From Oscillospiraceae bacterium (GTDB lineage Bacteria; Bacillota; Clostridia; Oscillospirales; Ruminococcaceae): DNA of 23,843 bases. Both the position numbers and the translations under genes were made by a program. This document shows, one piece after another, positions 14,006 to 21,686 of the stretch. The DNA lies in contig JAEDJF010000012.1 in NCBI GenBank assembly GCA_016296485.1, forward strand, positions 1 to 23,843, in the 5' to 3' direction. Under the pieces are notes generated by a model, which did no database searches, was not told the origin of the DNA, and was given only the letters and a program-made list of their open reading frames with translations. Position 1 is the first letter of the stretch, and every line of letters begins with the position of its first letter.

Positions 14006-14277
14006 AAAAGCTGTTTCTGTTTATAATCCGGTTTTACCAAACAGCGATTTCTCCGTATAAGCCGGCCTGCTGCCGGTACTATCCCACCTGTTCTTCATAC
14101 GCCTACACAGCGGTTTCCCGATTTGGAGCGTTGAGGGGCGGGTTATTGGTCTTTATGCGGATTCTTCGCTGCCATCCTTTTCATAGAGGGGGCTACGACC
14201 CCGTACCGGAAAAATGGGATCTGAATTATTACAAAAAACAGATCAGCCTCCAACACCAGGAGGAAGGTAAAAACTAA
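14002..14277 (+). CDS. yidD: Membrane protein insertion efficiency factor YidD
   Basis: Small (91-aa) membrane-associated protein that assists YidC-dependent insertion. It has the hallmark cysteine-rich stretch CCRYYPTCSSYAYTAV, then RFGALRGGLL and LRCHPFHRGGYDPVP, after an amphipathic N-terminal helix (MKKLFLFIIRFYQTAISPYK). It overlaps rnpA by 4 bp, and its stop shares one base with the yidC start. Confidence 0.97.
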   Translation: MKKLFLFIIRFYQTAISPYKPACCRYYPTCSSYAYTAVSRFGALRGGLLVFMRILRCHPFHRGGYDPVPEKWDLNYYKKQISLQHQEEGKN

Positions 14278-15374
14278 TGCAATTTATAATGAAGATTTTC
14301 GGTTGGCCCCTCGGCTTCATCATGCTCGGCTGCTACATGATAACCGGAAACCATTACGCTCTCGCGATAGTGCTCTTTACTATCGTAACGAAGCTGGCGC
14401 TCCTGCCGCTTTCGATAAAGCAGCAAAAGGAACAGGCAAAGATGAACCTGTTCCAGCCGAAGCTCGCAAATATCCAGAAAAAATACGGCAACAACAGAGA
14501 AAAATATAACCAGGAGGTACAGAAGCTCTATGAAGAAGAGGGCTACAACCCAATGTCGGGCTGCCTTCCCTCCCTCATTCAGTTCCCGATACTCTTCGGC
14601 GTTATCGACGTTGTATATAGACCTATATACCATATTCTCAGAGTGGGCGGAAGCCTTATCAGCGAGATGATTGAAGCGGCAAACGCCGCCGGTCACGCCA
14701 TCGCCGCGAACTCCTACTACTCCGAGATAGAGCTTATGAAGGTCGTAAAGTCGAGCCCGGAAATCTTTTCCGCCTTCGACGGAGACATTATTTCAAAGAT
14801 TCAGAATTTCAATATGGATCTTTTCGGTCTCGACCTTTCCGTAGTGCCCCAATTCTCTTTCGGCTTTGAGGGCGGATTTAACTGGTATCTCCTTATCCCG
14901 ATTCTTTGCGGCGTTTTCCAGTTCGCTCAGACCTTTGTCATGATGTCGAAAAACGGAAACCAGGAACAGGCGGGCGGCGGAATGATGAAAGGCATGATGT
15001 ATATAATGCCTCTTTTCTCCGTCTATATCTGCTTCATCGTTCCCGCAGGCGTAGGTTTCTACTGGGCAATCAGCGCCATAGCGCAGCTTATCCAGACCAT
15101 CTTCCTTAACATTGCGTACAACCCCAAGAAGCTCGCCGAAGAGATTCAGGCGGAGCTTGACGCCCAGAAGGAAGCAAGAAAACAGAAGAGAGCCGAAGCA
15201 AGAGAGAGACTCAAAGAGCTTCAAAACGGAAAAAAAGATTATTCCGAAGCTGAAAACGAAGAAAACCTCAACAAAAAAGAGATAAATAAGCGCAAGCTCG
15301 CCGAGGCGAGAAAACGCGACGCCGAAAAATACGGCGAGGAGTACGTTGAGGTCACTGATGACGACCTTAAATAA
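14277..15374 (+). CDS. yidC: Membrane protein insertase YidC/Oxa1 family
   Basis: Insertase that places proteins in the cytoplasmic membrane, alone or with SecYEG. 365 aa. Hydrophobic segments begin near residues 11-22 and 28-43, then a cytoplasmic hairpin (about 45-85, PKLANIQKKYG), GCLPSLIQFPILFGVID, and further segments near 200-220 and 240-285. No clear signal peptide or lipobox cysteine is seen. The catalytic-groove residue, Arg in B. subtilis SpoIIIJ, aligns with Lys39 (IVTKLALLPLSIKQQ). The C-terminal ~75 residues are highly charged (K, E, R), like tails that bind ribosomes. AGGAGGAAGG precedes ATG 14277 by about 8 nt. An in-frame ATG four codons later is a less likely start. Confidence 0.96.
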   Translation: MQFIMKIFGWPLGFIMLGCYMITGNHYALAIVLFTIVTKLALLPLSIKQQKEQAKMNLFQPKLANIQKKYGNNREKYNQEVQKLYEEEGYNPMSGCLPSLIQFPILFGVIDVVYRPIYHILRVGGSLISEMIEAANAAGHAIAANSYYSEIELMKVVKSSPEIFSAFDGDIISKIQNFNMDLFGLDLSVVPQFSFGFEGGFNWYLLIPILCGVFQFAQTFVMMSKNGNQEQAGGGMMKGMMYIMPLFSVYICFIVPAGVGFYWAISAIAQLIQTIFLNIAYNPKKLAEEIQAELDAQKEARKQKRAEARERLKELQNGKKDYSEAENEENLNKKEINKRKLAEARKRDAEKYGEEYVEVTDDDLK

Positions 15375-15390
15375 AATAGGGGGCATTTAA

Positions 15391-16446
15391 TTGGATAAAG
15401 ACGTAATCGCCACCGGCAAGACCGTTGACGAAGCCATTGAAGCCGCCTGTGCGAAAATGGGCGCGCCTCGCGAATATGTGGATATTGAAATTCTTGAGCT
15501 TCCCAAAAAGAAGTTTTTAGGACTTAAAACCGTTCCCGCAAAGGTAAAGGTTACTCTCCAGGAGGAATACGAAAACAAGTTCGCTTCCCCGGAGAAGAAA
15601 CCCGCCGCGAAAAAGCCGAAGGAGAAAAAGCCTTCCCAGCCCAAAGCCGAGAAAGCAGCTCCCCAGCCGGAACAGAACAAAGAGAAAAAAGAAAAAACCG
15701 AAAAGCCGAAGCAGAAGAAAGAGCCCAAAAAGGAAGTAAAGGAGAAAGTTCCCGTTTCCGAAAAGGCAGAGGAACAGAAGGAGGAGGCAAAGCCCCTCGC
15801 TCCCGAGGTTCTTGAGCTCAAAGGCTCCGCCGCCGCCGGCTACATCAAAGAAATTCTCGTGGCTCTCGGTCACGGGGACGCCGAGGTTAGCTATTCCCAG
15901 AAGGATGGAATGATAGTCCTCCAGCTCTCCGGCGAGGATATGGGCTCCGTCGTCGGAAGAAGAGGGGACAACCTCGACGCAATGCAGTACCTTGCGTCCC
16001 TCGTCGCCAACAGAAGCGAGGGCAGCTACGTAAGAGTAGTTCTCGATATTGACGACTACCGCAGCAAGCGCGAAGCCAGCCTTCGCGCTTACGCAAGAAA
16101 GACCGCGACCCAGGCTGTAAGAAACCAGCGCTCCATCACCCTTGAGGCGATGAATCCCTACGAGAGAAGAATCGTACACTCCACCGTCCAGACCGTTTCC
16201 GGCGCGACCAGCAAGTCCATCGGAAGCGAGCCCAACCGCAGAGTCGTAATAAGCCCCGTCGAGGGCGGAAGACCTCCCCGCGACGGAAAGAAATTCCACG
16301 TCGAGGGCAGGGGCGAAAGAAAAGGCGGAAGAGGCGGAAGACCTCCCCGCCGCGAAAGCCAGAAAGTCATAGTTCCCGAGAGCAACGAGCCCCCGAAGAA
16401 CGACACCAGCGCTATTTCCCTTTACGGAAGAATAGATTTGGACTGA
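15391..16446 (+). CDS. khpB: RNA-binding protein KhpB (Jag, SpoIIIJ-associated)
   Basis: RNA-binding protein usually encoded next to yidC; in other Firmicutes it pairs with KhpA and affects cell division and elongation. 351 aa. Jag-N domain at 1-55 (ATGKTVDEAI, KKFLGLKTVPAKV), then a lysine/glutamate/proline-rich linker (about 65-135), a KH domain (about 145-215) with loop GRRG at 189-192, an R3H domain (about 222-285) with R259 and H263, and an Arg/Gly-rich tail in which GGRPPR occurs twice. The two GGRPPR codings share an exact 18-bp DNA repeat (16264-16281 and 16333-16350). The start is TTG 15391, after AGGGGG. The tail beyond R3H and the length of the linker are larger than in many homologues. 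A terminator follows. Confidence 0.95.
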   Translation: MDKDVIATGKTVDEAIEAACAKMGAPREYVDIEILELPKKKFLGLKTVPAKVKVTLQEEYENKFASPEKKPAAKKPKEKKPSQPKAEKAAPQPEQNKEKKEKTEKPKQKKEPKKEVKEKVPVSEKAEEQKEEAKPLAPEVLELKGSAAAGYIKEILVALGHGDAEVSYSQKDGMIVLQLSGEDMGSVVGRRGDNLDAMQYLASLVANRSEGSYVRVVLDIDDYRSKREASLRAYARKTATQAVRNQRSITLEAMNPYERRIVHSTVQTVSGATSKSIGSEPNRRVVISPVEGGRPPRDGKKFHVEGRGERKGGRGGRPPRRESQKVIVPESNEPPKNDTSAISLYGRIDLD

Positions 16447-16465
16447 TTGGCGCAATAAAAACGAA

Positions 16466-16498
16466 AGCCGGCACTTGATTTTAGTGCCGGCTCTTTTT
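16466..16498 (+). terminator. Terminator after khpB, overlapping the mnmE promoter
   Basis: Perfect 10-bp stem AGCCGGCACT (16466-16475) and complement (16483-16492), 7-nt loop, then CTTTTT. It ends the rpmH-khpB operon 17 bp after khpB. Confidence 0.9.
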
Positions 16499-16503
16499 AT
16501 AAT
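16475..16503 (+). promoter_or_regulatory. mnmE promoter embedded in the khpB terminator
   Basis: -35 TTGATT (16475-16480) begins at the last stem base and runs through the terminator loop. The spacer is exactly 17 bp, and -10 TATAAT (16498-16503) begins at the end of the T tail. The start would be near 16510, giving a 155-nt leader. Confidence 0.65.
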
Positions 16504-16509
16504 ATAGTA

Positions 16510-16664
16510 GGTATAATATGCGGGCGCCGCTTGTTAAGCGCCGCCGTGTCGCAATATAGTTCAAATCGGCGAGCTGTCATAGCGAGCCGAAGCTTCAGCC
16601 GTAAGGCGGGGGGAAACCCCGCCGCCGAAACGGTCGCTATCATTTTGAAACAGGAGGAAACTCA
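16510..16664 (+). ncRNA. Structured 5' leader of mnmE, class not recognised
   Basis: Predicted pairings by eye: hairpin A, GGCG and CGCTT (16523-16532) with AAGCG and CGCC (16536-16545) around loop GTT and one C-C mismatch. Outer helix, TTCAAA (16560-16565) with TTTGAA (16644-16649). Long helix, ATAGCGA-(bulged G)-CCG (16579-16589) with CGGTCGCTAT (16631-16640). Apical hairpin, GGCGGGG (16605-16611) with CCCCGCC (16617-16623), loop GGAAA. A competing hairpin TCGGC (16566-16570) with GCCGA (16586-16590) would break the long helix. The outer helix ends 1 nt before the CAGGAGG ribosome binding site. It matches no riboswitch, T-box or ribosomal-protein leader that I know. Confidence 0.5.
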
Positions 16665-18029
16665 ATGAGCACCATTGCCGCCATAAGCACGCCGCTTTCC
16701 GCTTCGGGGCTCGGCGTCGTCCGAATTTCCGGGGAGGACGCCGTCGCCGTCGGCGAAAAAATCTTTCGCCCGTTTAAAGGCGGGCGAGAGCTTAAAACCC
16801 TCGGGGGGTACTCCTGCGCCTACGGGAGAGTTTTCGACGCCGAGGGCGACATCGACGAAGCCGTCGCCACGGTTTTCATAGCGCCCAGGAGCTACACCGG
16901 AGAAAATACCGTCGAGTTCTCCTGCCACGGGAGCCCGGCGCTTCTTAAAAGGGTGCTTCGGGCGGCTCTTGCCGCCGGCGCCGCCCTTGCGGGTCCCGGT
17001 GAATTTACAAAAAGGGCGTTTTTAAACGGAAAGCTCACTCTGACCCAGGCGGAAGCGGTTATGGACCTCATCTCCGCGAAATCCGCCGGGGCGGGCAAAG
17101 CCGCCCTCGCCATGCGGGACGGGGCGCTCTATAAAAAAATAAAGAAAATAACCGAGGAGCTGACCGCCCTCGAAAGCCATTTCGCCGCCTGGTCCGACTA
17201 CCCGGAGGAGGACGTTCCGGAGCTTTCAAACGAGCATATGGAGTCCGTGCTCAAGGAGGCACAGGCGGTGCTCAAAAGGCTCATCGACACCTACGACGCG
17301 GGAAAGGTTATCCGGGAGGGCGCCGTTACGGTCATCGCCGGAAAGCCCAACGTCGGAAAATCCACCCTTATGAACCTCCTTTCCGGGCGCGACCGAAGCA
17401 TTGTCACCGAGGTTGCCGGAACCACAAGGGACGTTGTGGAGGAGTCGGTGCTCGTGGGCGATATTCCGATTCGCCTTCTTGACACCGCCGGCATACACGA
17501 GACCGAGGACAGGGTCGAAAAAATCGGCGTCGATATGGCGAACACAGAAATTGACCGCTGCGACGTGGTCATAGCGGTTTTCGACTCCAGCGCGCCCCTC
17601 GATTCCGACGATATGAACCTCATCGAAAAGCTGCGGGGAAAACCCGCCGTGGCTGTAATAAACAAATCCGACCTTGAGACGAGGGCGGATATTGACGTCA
17701 TCAAAAACGGTTTCGAGCGCTCGGTGGTGATTTCCGCCGCCAACGGAAACGGCGAGGAGGAGTTCAGAAAAGCTCTCTCCGAGGTGCTCAAAACCGCGGA
17801 CCTCGACCCGGCGGAGCCGGTTATGGCGAACGAGCGCCAGCTGGACTGCGTCTGCCGGGCGAAGCGCGCCGTTGACGAGGCGATTTCCGCCGTGGAATTC
17901 GGAATGACTCTGGACGCTGTGGGAATCTGCGTCGAGACGGCTCTCGACTGCCTTTACGAGCTCACCGGAGAAAAAGCCAGCGACGCCGTAATCGAGCAGG
18001 TATTTTCAAGGTTCTGCGTCGGCAAATAA
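16665..18029 (+). CDS. mnmE: tRNA modification GTPase MnmE
   Basis: With MnmG, MnmE installs carboxymethylaminomethyl-type groups at wobble uridine 34 of certain tRNAs, using methylene-tetrahydrofolate and GTP. 454 aa, usual length. N-terminal folate-binding domain (about 1-118), helical domain, and inserted G domain with G1 GKPNVGKS (226-233), GTTRD (252-256), DTAG (273-276) and NKSD (333-336). The protein ends in FCVGK with the conserved cysteine C451. ATG 16665 has CAGGAGG 7 nt upstream. It is first in the mnmE-mnmG-rsmG operon behind its own promoter and leader. Confidence 0.98.
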   Translation: MSTIAAISTPLSASGLGVVRISGEDAVAVGEKIFRPFKGGRELKTLGGYSCAYGRVFDAEGDIDEAVATVFIAPRSYTGENTVEFSCHGSPALLKRVLRAALAAGAALAGPGEFTKRAFLNGKLTLTQAEAVMDLISAKSAGAGKAALAMRDGALYKKIKKITEELTALESHFAAWSDYPEEDVPELSNEHMESVLKEAQAVLKRLIDTYDAGKVIREGAVTVIAGKPNVGKSTLMNLLSGRDRSIVTEVAGTTRDVVEESVLVGDIPIRLLDTAGIHETEDRVEKIGVDMANTEIDRCDVVIAVFDSSAPLDSDDMNLIEKLRGKPAVAVINKSDLETRADIDVIKNGFERSVVISAANGNGEEEFRKALSEVLKTADLDPAEPVMANERQLDCVCRAKRAVDEAISAVEFGMTLDAVGICVETALDCLYELTGEKASDAVIEQVFSRFCVGK

Positions 18030-18067
18030 CGGATATTCAAATTTTTTTCAGGATAGAGGATTTTAAA

Positions 18068-19936
18068 ATGGAAGAATACTTCGCGGGAAAATACGACGTT
18101 GCCGTCGTCGGCGCGGGTCACGCCGGGGTCGAGGCGGCTCTTGCGGCGGCGCGCCTTGGCGCAAAAACCTGTATTTTTACGCTCAATCTCGACAAAATCG
18201 CCAATATGCCCTGCAACCCGTCCATCGGCGGCACGGCGAAAGGTCACCTTGTCCGGGAGATCGACGCCCTCGGCGGCGAGATGGCGAAGGCGGCGGACAA
18301 AATGATGATCCAAAGCCGCATGCTCAACCTCGGAAAAGGTCCGGCGGTGCACAGCCTTCGGAACCAGGAGGACAGGGCTTTTTACCACATTCTGATGAAG
18401 CACACCCTTGAAAAACAGGAGAACCTCGACATTAAGCAGGCGGAAATCGTCGAAGTCCGAAGCGACGGAGAGGGGGGCGTGCTCGGAGTTATGACCCATT
18501 TGGGCGCTTTTTACGAAGTGCGCAACGTCATCATCTGCACAGGAACATACCTTAAAGGAATTATCTACGTCGGCGACAGAAAGTACGAGGCGGGACCCGA
18601 CGCCAGCCAGCCGGCTAAGCCCCTTTCGGAGAGCCTTGAGAAACTCGGCGTCAAGCTCCGCCGCTTCAAGACCGGAACACCCGCCAGGGTCGCCCGGGAC
18701 AGCATAGACTACTCGAAGCTCGAAATCCAGTACGGCGACGAGCACATTGTTCCCTTCAGCTTCGAGACGGAGGGACCCCTCGTAAACAAGGTGGAGTGCT
18801 ACATAGGCTACACCAACGAAAAGACCCACGAGATAATCCGGGAAAACATCGGGCGCTCGCCCCTTTATTCCGGGAAAATCGAGGGAATCGGTCCCCGCTA
18901 CTGCCCGAGCATCGAGGACAAAGTCATGCGTTTCCCGGACAAGGAGCGCCACCAGTTTTTCGTGGAGCCCATGGGGCTCCAGACCGAGGAGATGTACCTT
19001 TCCGGAATGAGCAGTTCGCTCCCGGAGGACGTCCAGGTGGCGATTTACCGCTCGGTCAAGGGACTTGAGCACGTGAAAATTATGCGCAACGCCTACGCCA
19101 TCGAGTACGACTGCTGCGACAGCCTTGACCTCAAGCCGACCCTTGAATTTATGAACGTCAAGGGGCTTTTCGGCGCGGGACAGTTCAACGGAACCTCCGG
19201 CTACGAGGAGGCGGCGGCCCAGGGACTTCTTGCGGGAATCAACGCCGCGAAGCGAGCACAGGGGAAAGAGCAGCTGGTGCTCGAAAGGAGCGGTTCCTAT
19301 ATCGGAACCCTCGTTGACGACCTTGTGACCAAGGGCGTTCTGGACCCTTACCGAATGATGACCAGCCGGAGCGAGTACCGCTTGGTGCTCAGGCAGGACA
19401 ACGCGGATATGCGCCTAACGCCCATCGGGCACGAAATCGGGCTTATCAGCGAGGAGCGCTGGGAAAAGTTCCTTGAAAAGCGCGAAATGCGCGACCGGGA
19501 GCTTCGCCGCCTTGAGACGACTAACCTTCGTATGTCGCCGGAGCTCGACGCGATGCTCGTTGAGCACGGAACCGCGCCCCTCACCGAGGGCGTCAAAATT
19601 GCGGAGCTTCTCCGCCGCCCGCAGATAAGCTACGCGGACCTCGCGCCCTTTGACGCCGAGAGAAAACCGCTCCCCGAAGCGGTCATTGAGCAGGTGGAAA
19701 TCGAGATAAAGTACGAGGGCTACATCAAAAAACAGCTTGCGCAGGTGGAGCAGATGCACAGGCTGGAGGAAAAGAAGATTCCCGAGGATATTGATTACAA
19801 AGCCGTCCACGGGCTTCGGCTCGAAGCCGTTGAAAAGCTCAGCCGGGTTCGCCCGCTCAACATCGGGCAGGCGAGCAGGATTTCCGGCGTTTCGCCGGCG
19901 GACGTTTCGGTACTTCTCATCTATATACAGAAATAA
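18068..19936 (+). CDS. mnmG: tRNA uridine-34 modification enzyme MnmG (GidA)
   Basis: FAD-dependent partner of MnmE in wobble-uridine modification. 622 aa, normal length. Rossmann FAD motif GAGHAG (15-20), the GidA signature PCNPSIGGTAKGHLVREID including Cys49, FKTGTPARV, and RYCPSIEDKVMRFPDKERH with the second conserved cysteine. A C-terminal helical domain that meets MnmE is present. ATG 18068 has AGAGGA 7 nt upstream. It lies 38 bp after mnmE, and its stop overlaps the rsmG ribosome binding site (TAAGGAG). Confidence 0.98.
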   Translation: MEEYFAGKYDVAVVGAGHAGVEAALAAARLGAKTCIFTLNLDKIANMPCNPSIGGTAKGHLVREIDALGGEMAKAADKMMIQSRMLNLGKGPAVHSLRNQEDRAFYHILMKHTLEKQENLDIKQAEIVEVRSDGEGGVLGVMTHLGAFYEVRNVIICTGTYLKGIIYVGDRKYEAGPDASQPAKPLSESLEKLGVKLRRFKTGTPARVARDSIDYSKLEIQYGDEHIVPFSFETEGPLVNKVECYIGYTNEKTHEIIRENIGRSPLYSGKIEGIGPRYCPSIEDKVMRFPDKERHQFFVEPMGLQTEEMYLSGMSSSLPEDVQVAIYRSVKGLEHVKIMRNAYAIEYDCCDSLDLKPTLEFMNVKGLFGAGQFNGTSGYEEAAAQGLLAGINAAKRAQGKEQLVLERSGSYIGTLVDDLVTKGVLDPYRMMTSRSEYRLVLRQDNADMRLTPIGHEIGLISEERWEKFLEKREMRDRELRRLETTNLRMSPELDAMLVEHGTAPLTEGVKIAELLRRPQISYADLAPFDAERKPLPEAVIEQVEIEIKYEGYIKKQLAQVEQMHRLEEKKIPEDIDYKAVHGLRLEAVEKLSRVRPLNIGQASRISGVSPADVSVLLIYIQK

Positions 19937-19944
19937 GGAGCAAA

Positions 19945-20652
19945 ATGGTTACAGAGATTTTAAAAAACTATCTTCCCGACTACGCCGACGCGCTCAGCGA
20001 GCGCCAGCTTGAGCAGCTCGAAAAATACGCGGCGCTCCTTTTGGAGTGGAACGAAAAAATCAACCTCACCGCCATAACGGACGAGGAGGGTATCGCCGCG
20101 AAGCACTTCCTCGACTGTCTTGCGTTTCTTCGCCATGCACAGATAAAAGAGGGCGCGAGGGTCGCCGACGTCGGAACCGGCGCGGGCTTTCCGGGAATCG
20201 TGCTCAAAATCGCGAGACCGGATATTGACCTCGTGCTCATAGACAGCCTTCAGAAGAGGCTCAACTTTCTTTCCGAGGTCTGCCGGGAGCTTGGGATAAA
20301 AACGACCCTTGTCCACGCGAGAGCGGAGGACGCGGGGCACGACAAAGCCCTTCGGGAGAGCTTCGATTTCGTCACCGCCAGGGCGGTCGCGAACCTTGCG
20401 GTGCTCAGCGAATACTGCCTGCCCCTCGTTAAAATCGGGGGCGTTTTCGCCCCGATGAAAACCGCCGAAGCGGAAAGCGAGCTTTCCGCCGCGGAAAAAG
20501 CCATAGCCATTCTCGGCGGCGAAGTTCGGGAAGTTGAGCACTATGAAATCCCCGTTGCCGGCGGGCGCAGCGCCGTCATCATTGGCAAAAAGTCGCCTAC
20601 GCCCCCGAAGTACCCCCGCCAGAGGGTAAAAATTTCGGAAAAGCCGCTTTAA
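19945..20652 (+). CDS. rsmG: 16S rRNA (guanine527-N7)-methyltransferase RsmG
   Basis: Methylates G527 of 16S rRNA (E. coli numbering) with S-adenosylmethionine; loss gives low-level streptomycin resistance in several bacteria. 235 aa. Motifs: WNEKINLTAI, HFLDC, SAM-binding DVGTGAGFPG (75-84), ARAVANL, and the C-terminal PPKYPR element ending EKPL. ATG 19945 follows AAGGAG, which overlaps the mnmG stop. In B. subtilis the next gene is noc; here a Nudix gene and a minus-strand block come first. Confidence 0.97.
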   Translation: MVTEILKNYLPDYADALSERQLEQLEKYAALLLEWNEKINLTAITDEEGIAAKHFLDCLAFLRHAQIKEGARVADVGTGAGFPGIVLKIARPDIDLVLIDSLQKRLNFLSEVCRELGIKTTLVHARAEDAGHDKALRESFDFVTARAVANLAVLSEYCLPLVKIGGVFAPMKTAEAESELSAAEKAIAILGGEVREVEHYEIPVAGGRSAVIIGKKSPTPPKYPRQRVKISEKPL

Positions 20653-20664
20653 AGGAGACCACCC

Positions 20665-21120
20665 ATGTCGAGAGCTGAAAAAGTTATACTTACCAATATG
20701 TGCATGGTGTACGACGATAAAGGCAACATACTTGTTCAGGAAAGAGTAAATAAAGACTGGCCGGGAATAACATTTCCAGGAGGGCACGTAGAGCCCGGGG
20801 AATCTTTCGTCCGCTCGGTCATTCGCGAGGTGCGGGAGGAAACGGGGCTTACCGTTGAAAACCCCCGCCTTTGCGGAGTGAAGCAGTTCGGAACGAGGGA
20901 CGGGGAGAGATATGTTGTTCTCTTTTTTAAAACGGACCGTTTTTCCGGGGAGCTTTGCTCCTCCGACGAGGGAGAGGTTTTTTGGATACCGAGAAGCGAG
21001 CTTCAAAACCATAAGCTTGCAAGCGATTTTTTGGATATGGTGAAGGTGTTCGAGGACGACGGCTGCTCCGAATTTTACTGGAGTAACGAAAGCGGAGAAT
21101 GGAAAGCTGAAATACTTTAA
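20665..21120 (+). CDS. Nudix hydrolase (MutT-like)
   Basis: 151 aa. A complete Nudix box spans residues 40-62: G40, E46 and REVREETGL (54-62), all consensus positions kept, so a nucleoside-diphosphate-linked substrate should be hydrolysed. The rest (WPGITFPGGHVEPGES, and a phosphatase-like EVFWIPRSEL segment) is typical of the 8-oxo-dGTP diphosphatase/MutT-like group in Firmicutes, but the substrate cannot be read from the sequence. Start ATG 20665 has AAAGGAG about 7 nt upstream. It lies 12 bp after rsmG, so it is the last gene of the mnmE operon, and is followed by a strong terminator. Confidence 0.92.
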   Translation: MSRAEKVILTNMCMVYDDKGNILVQERVNKDWPGITFPGGHVEPGESFVRSVIREVREETGLTVENPRLCGVKQFGTRDGERYVVLFFKTDRFSGELCSSDEGEVFWIPRSELQNHKLASDFLDMVKVFEDDGCSEFYWSNESGEWKAEIL

Positions 21121-21125
21121 GATTT

Positions 21126-21154
21126 GCCCGCCGGGACTTTCGGCGGGCGTTTTT
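21126..21154 (+). terminator. Terminator of the mnmE-rsmG-Nudix operon
   Basis: GCCCGCCG (21126-21133), 7-nt loop, CGGCGGGC (21141-21148), then GTTTTT. It starts 5 bp after the Nudix stop codon. Confidence 0.92.
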
Positions 21155-21167
21155 GTGCTTAAGTACA

Positions 21168-21200
21168 AAAAGAGCCGGGCGCTATGCGCCCGGCTTTTTT
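21168..21200 (-). terminator. Bidirectional terminator between convergent Nudix genes
   Basis: AGCCGGGCGC (21173-21182), loop TAT, complement (21186-21195), with A run before and T run after. It ends the minus-strand Nudix transcript, whose stop codon (21199-21201) touches the T tract, and backs up the terminator at 21126-21154. Confidence 0.9.
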
Positions 21201-21675
21201 ATTCAGTTTGCGTTATTAACGTAAGGTTTTCTGGAAGGCGGAAGATTTCCTTCTTTATAAACAGGGGGTACAGATATTTGTCCCGAAGCTCCTCGAATTT
21301 CAGCCACTCGAAGCGGTGCTCAATTCCATTTTCCGAAAGGGTAAAGGCGCCGCCACGCTCGAGAAGGTCGGTTTTGGAGACGTCCACAAGGAAATAAAGG
21401 CAGAGTTCGTGGTAGTTTTCGCGGCTCAAGTCCTCGGTAAAAAAGCTTTGGCAAAGCCAGAGGGGACGGAGGACTTCGGCGTCGATTCGGAGTTCCTCCC
21501 GAACCTCCCGCAAGACGGCGGCTTCCGCCGCTTCGCCGAGCTTCACCCGCCCGCCGGGAAGATAGTAGTAGGGCGAGCGGCTGTCCTTCATAGCGAGGAT
21601 TTTTCCGCCGTCAACGATCACGGCGCATGCGCGGTAGTTGAAGGTTCCGTCGTCCGTTTTAAAAGTGACGTCCAT
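21199..21675 (-). CDS. Nudix hydrolase with altered Nudix box
   Basis: 158 aa. Nudix box at residues 42-64: G42, E48 and REVREELRI (56-64). The metal-binding glutamates are kept, but the consensus glycine near the end of the box is Arg63. The N-terminus FNYRACAVIVDGGKILAM and YYYLPGGRVKLGE look like the NUDIX group annotated as ADP-ribose or nucleotide pyrophosphatases in Firmicutes; the substrate is unknown. ATG 21675 has AAAGGAG 5 nt upstream. It is the last gene of a three-gene minus operon (membrane protein, GNAT, Nudix), 11 bp after the GNAT stop, and converges on the other Nudix gene. It is not a close copy of that gene. Confidence 0.88.
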   Translation of the reverse strand: MDVTFKTDDGTFNYRACAVIVDGGKILAMKDSRSPYYYLPGGRVKLGEAAEAAVLREVREELRIDAEVLRPLWLCQSFFTEDLSRENYHELCLYFLVDVSKTDLLERGGAFTLSENGIEHRFEWLKFEELRDKYLYPLFIKKEIFRLPENLTLITQTE

Positions 21676-21686
21676 TTTTACTCCTT

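Noticed and set aside
16555..16572. GTTCAAATC, resembling a tRNA T-loop, in the mnmE leader
   Set aside because: The flanks do not form a T-stem, and no acceptor stem, anticodon arm or CCA end fits.
17954..21168. Minus-strand frames of 372 and 402 aa opposite mnmG and rsmG-Nudix
   Set aside because: Antisense shadows of secure plus-strand genes; the second one also runs through a strong terminator.
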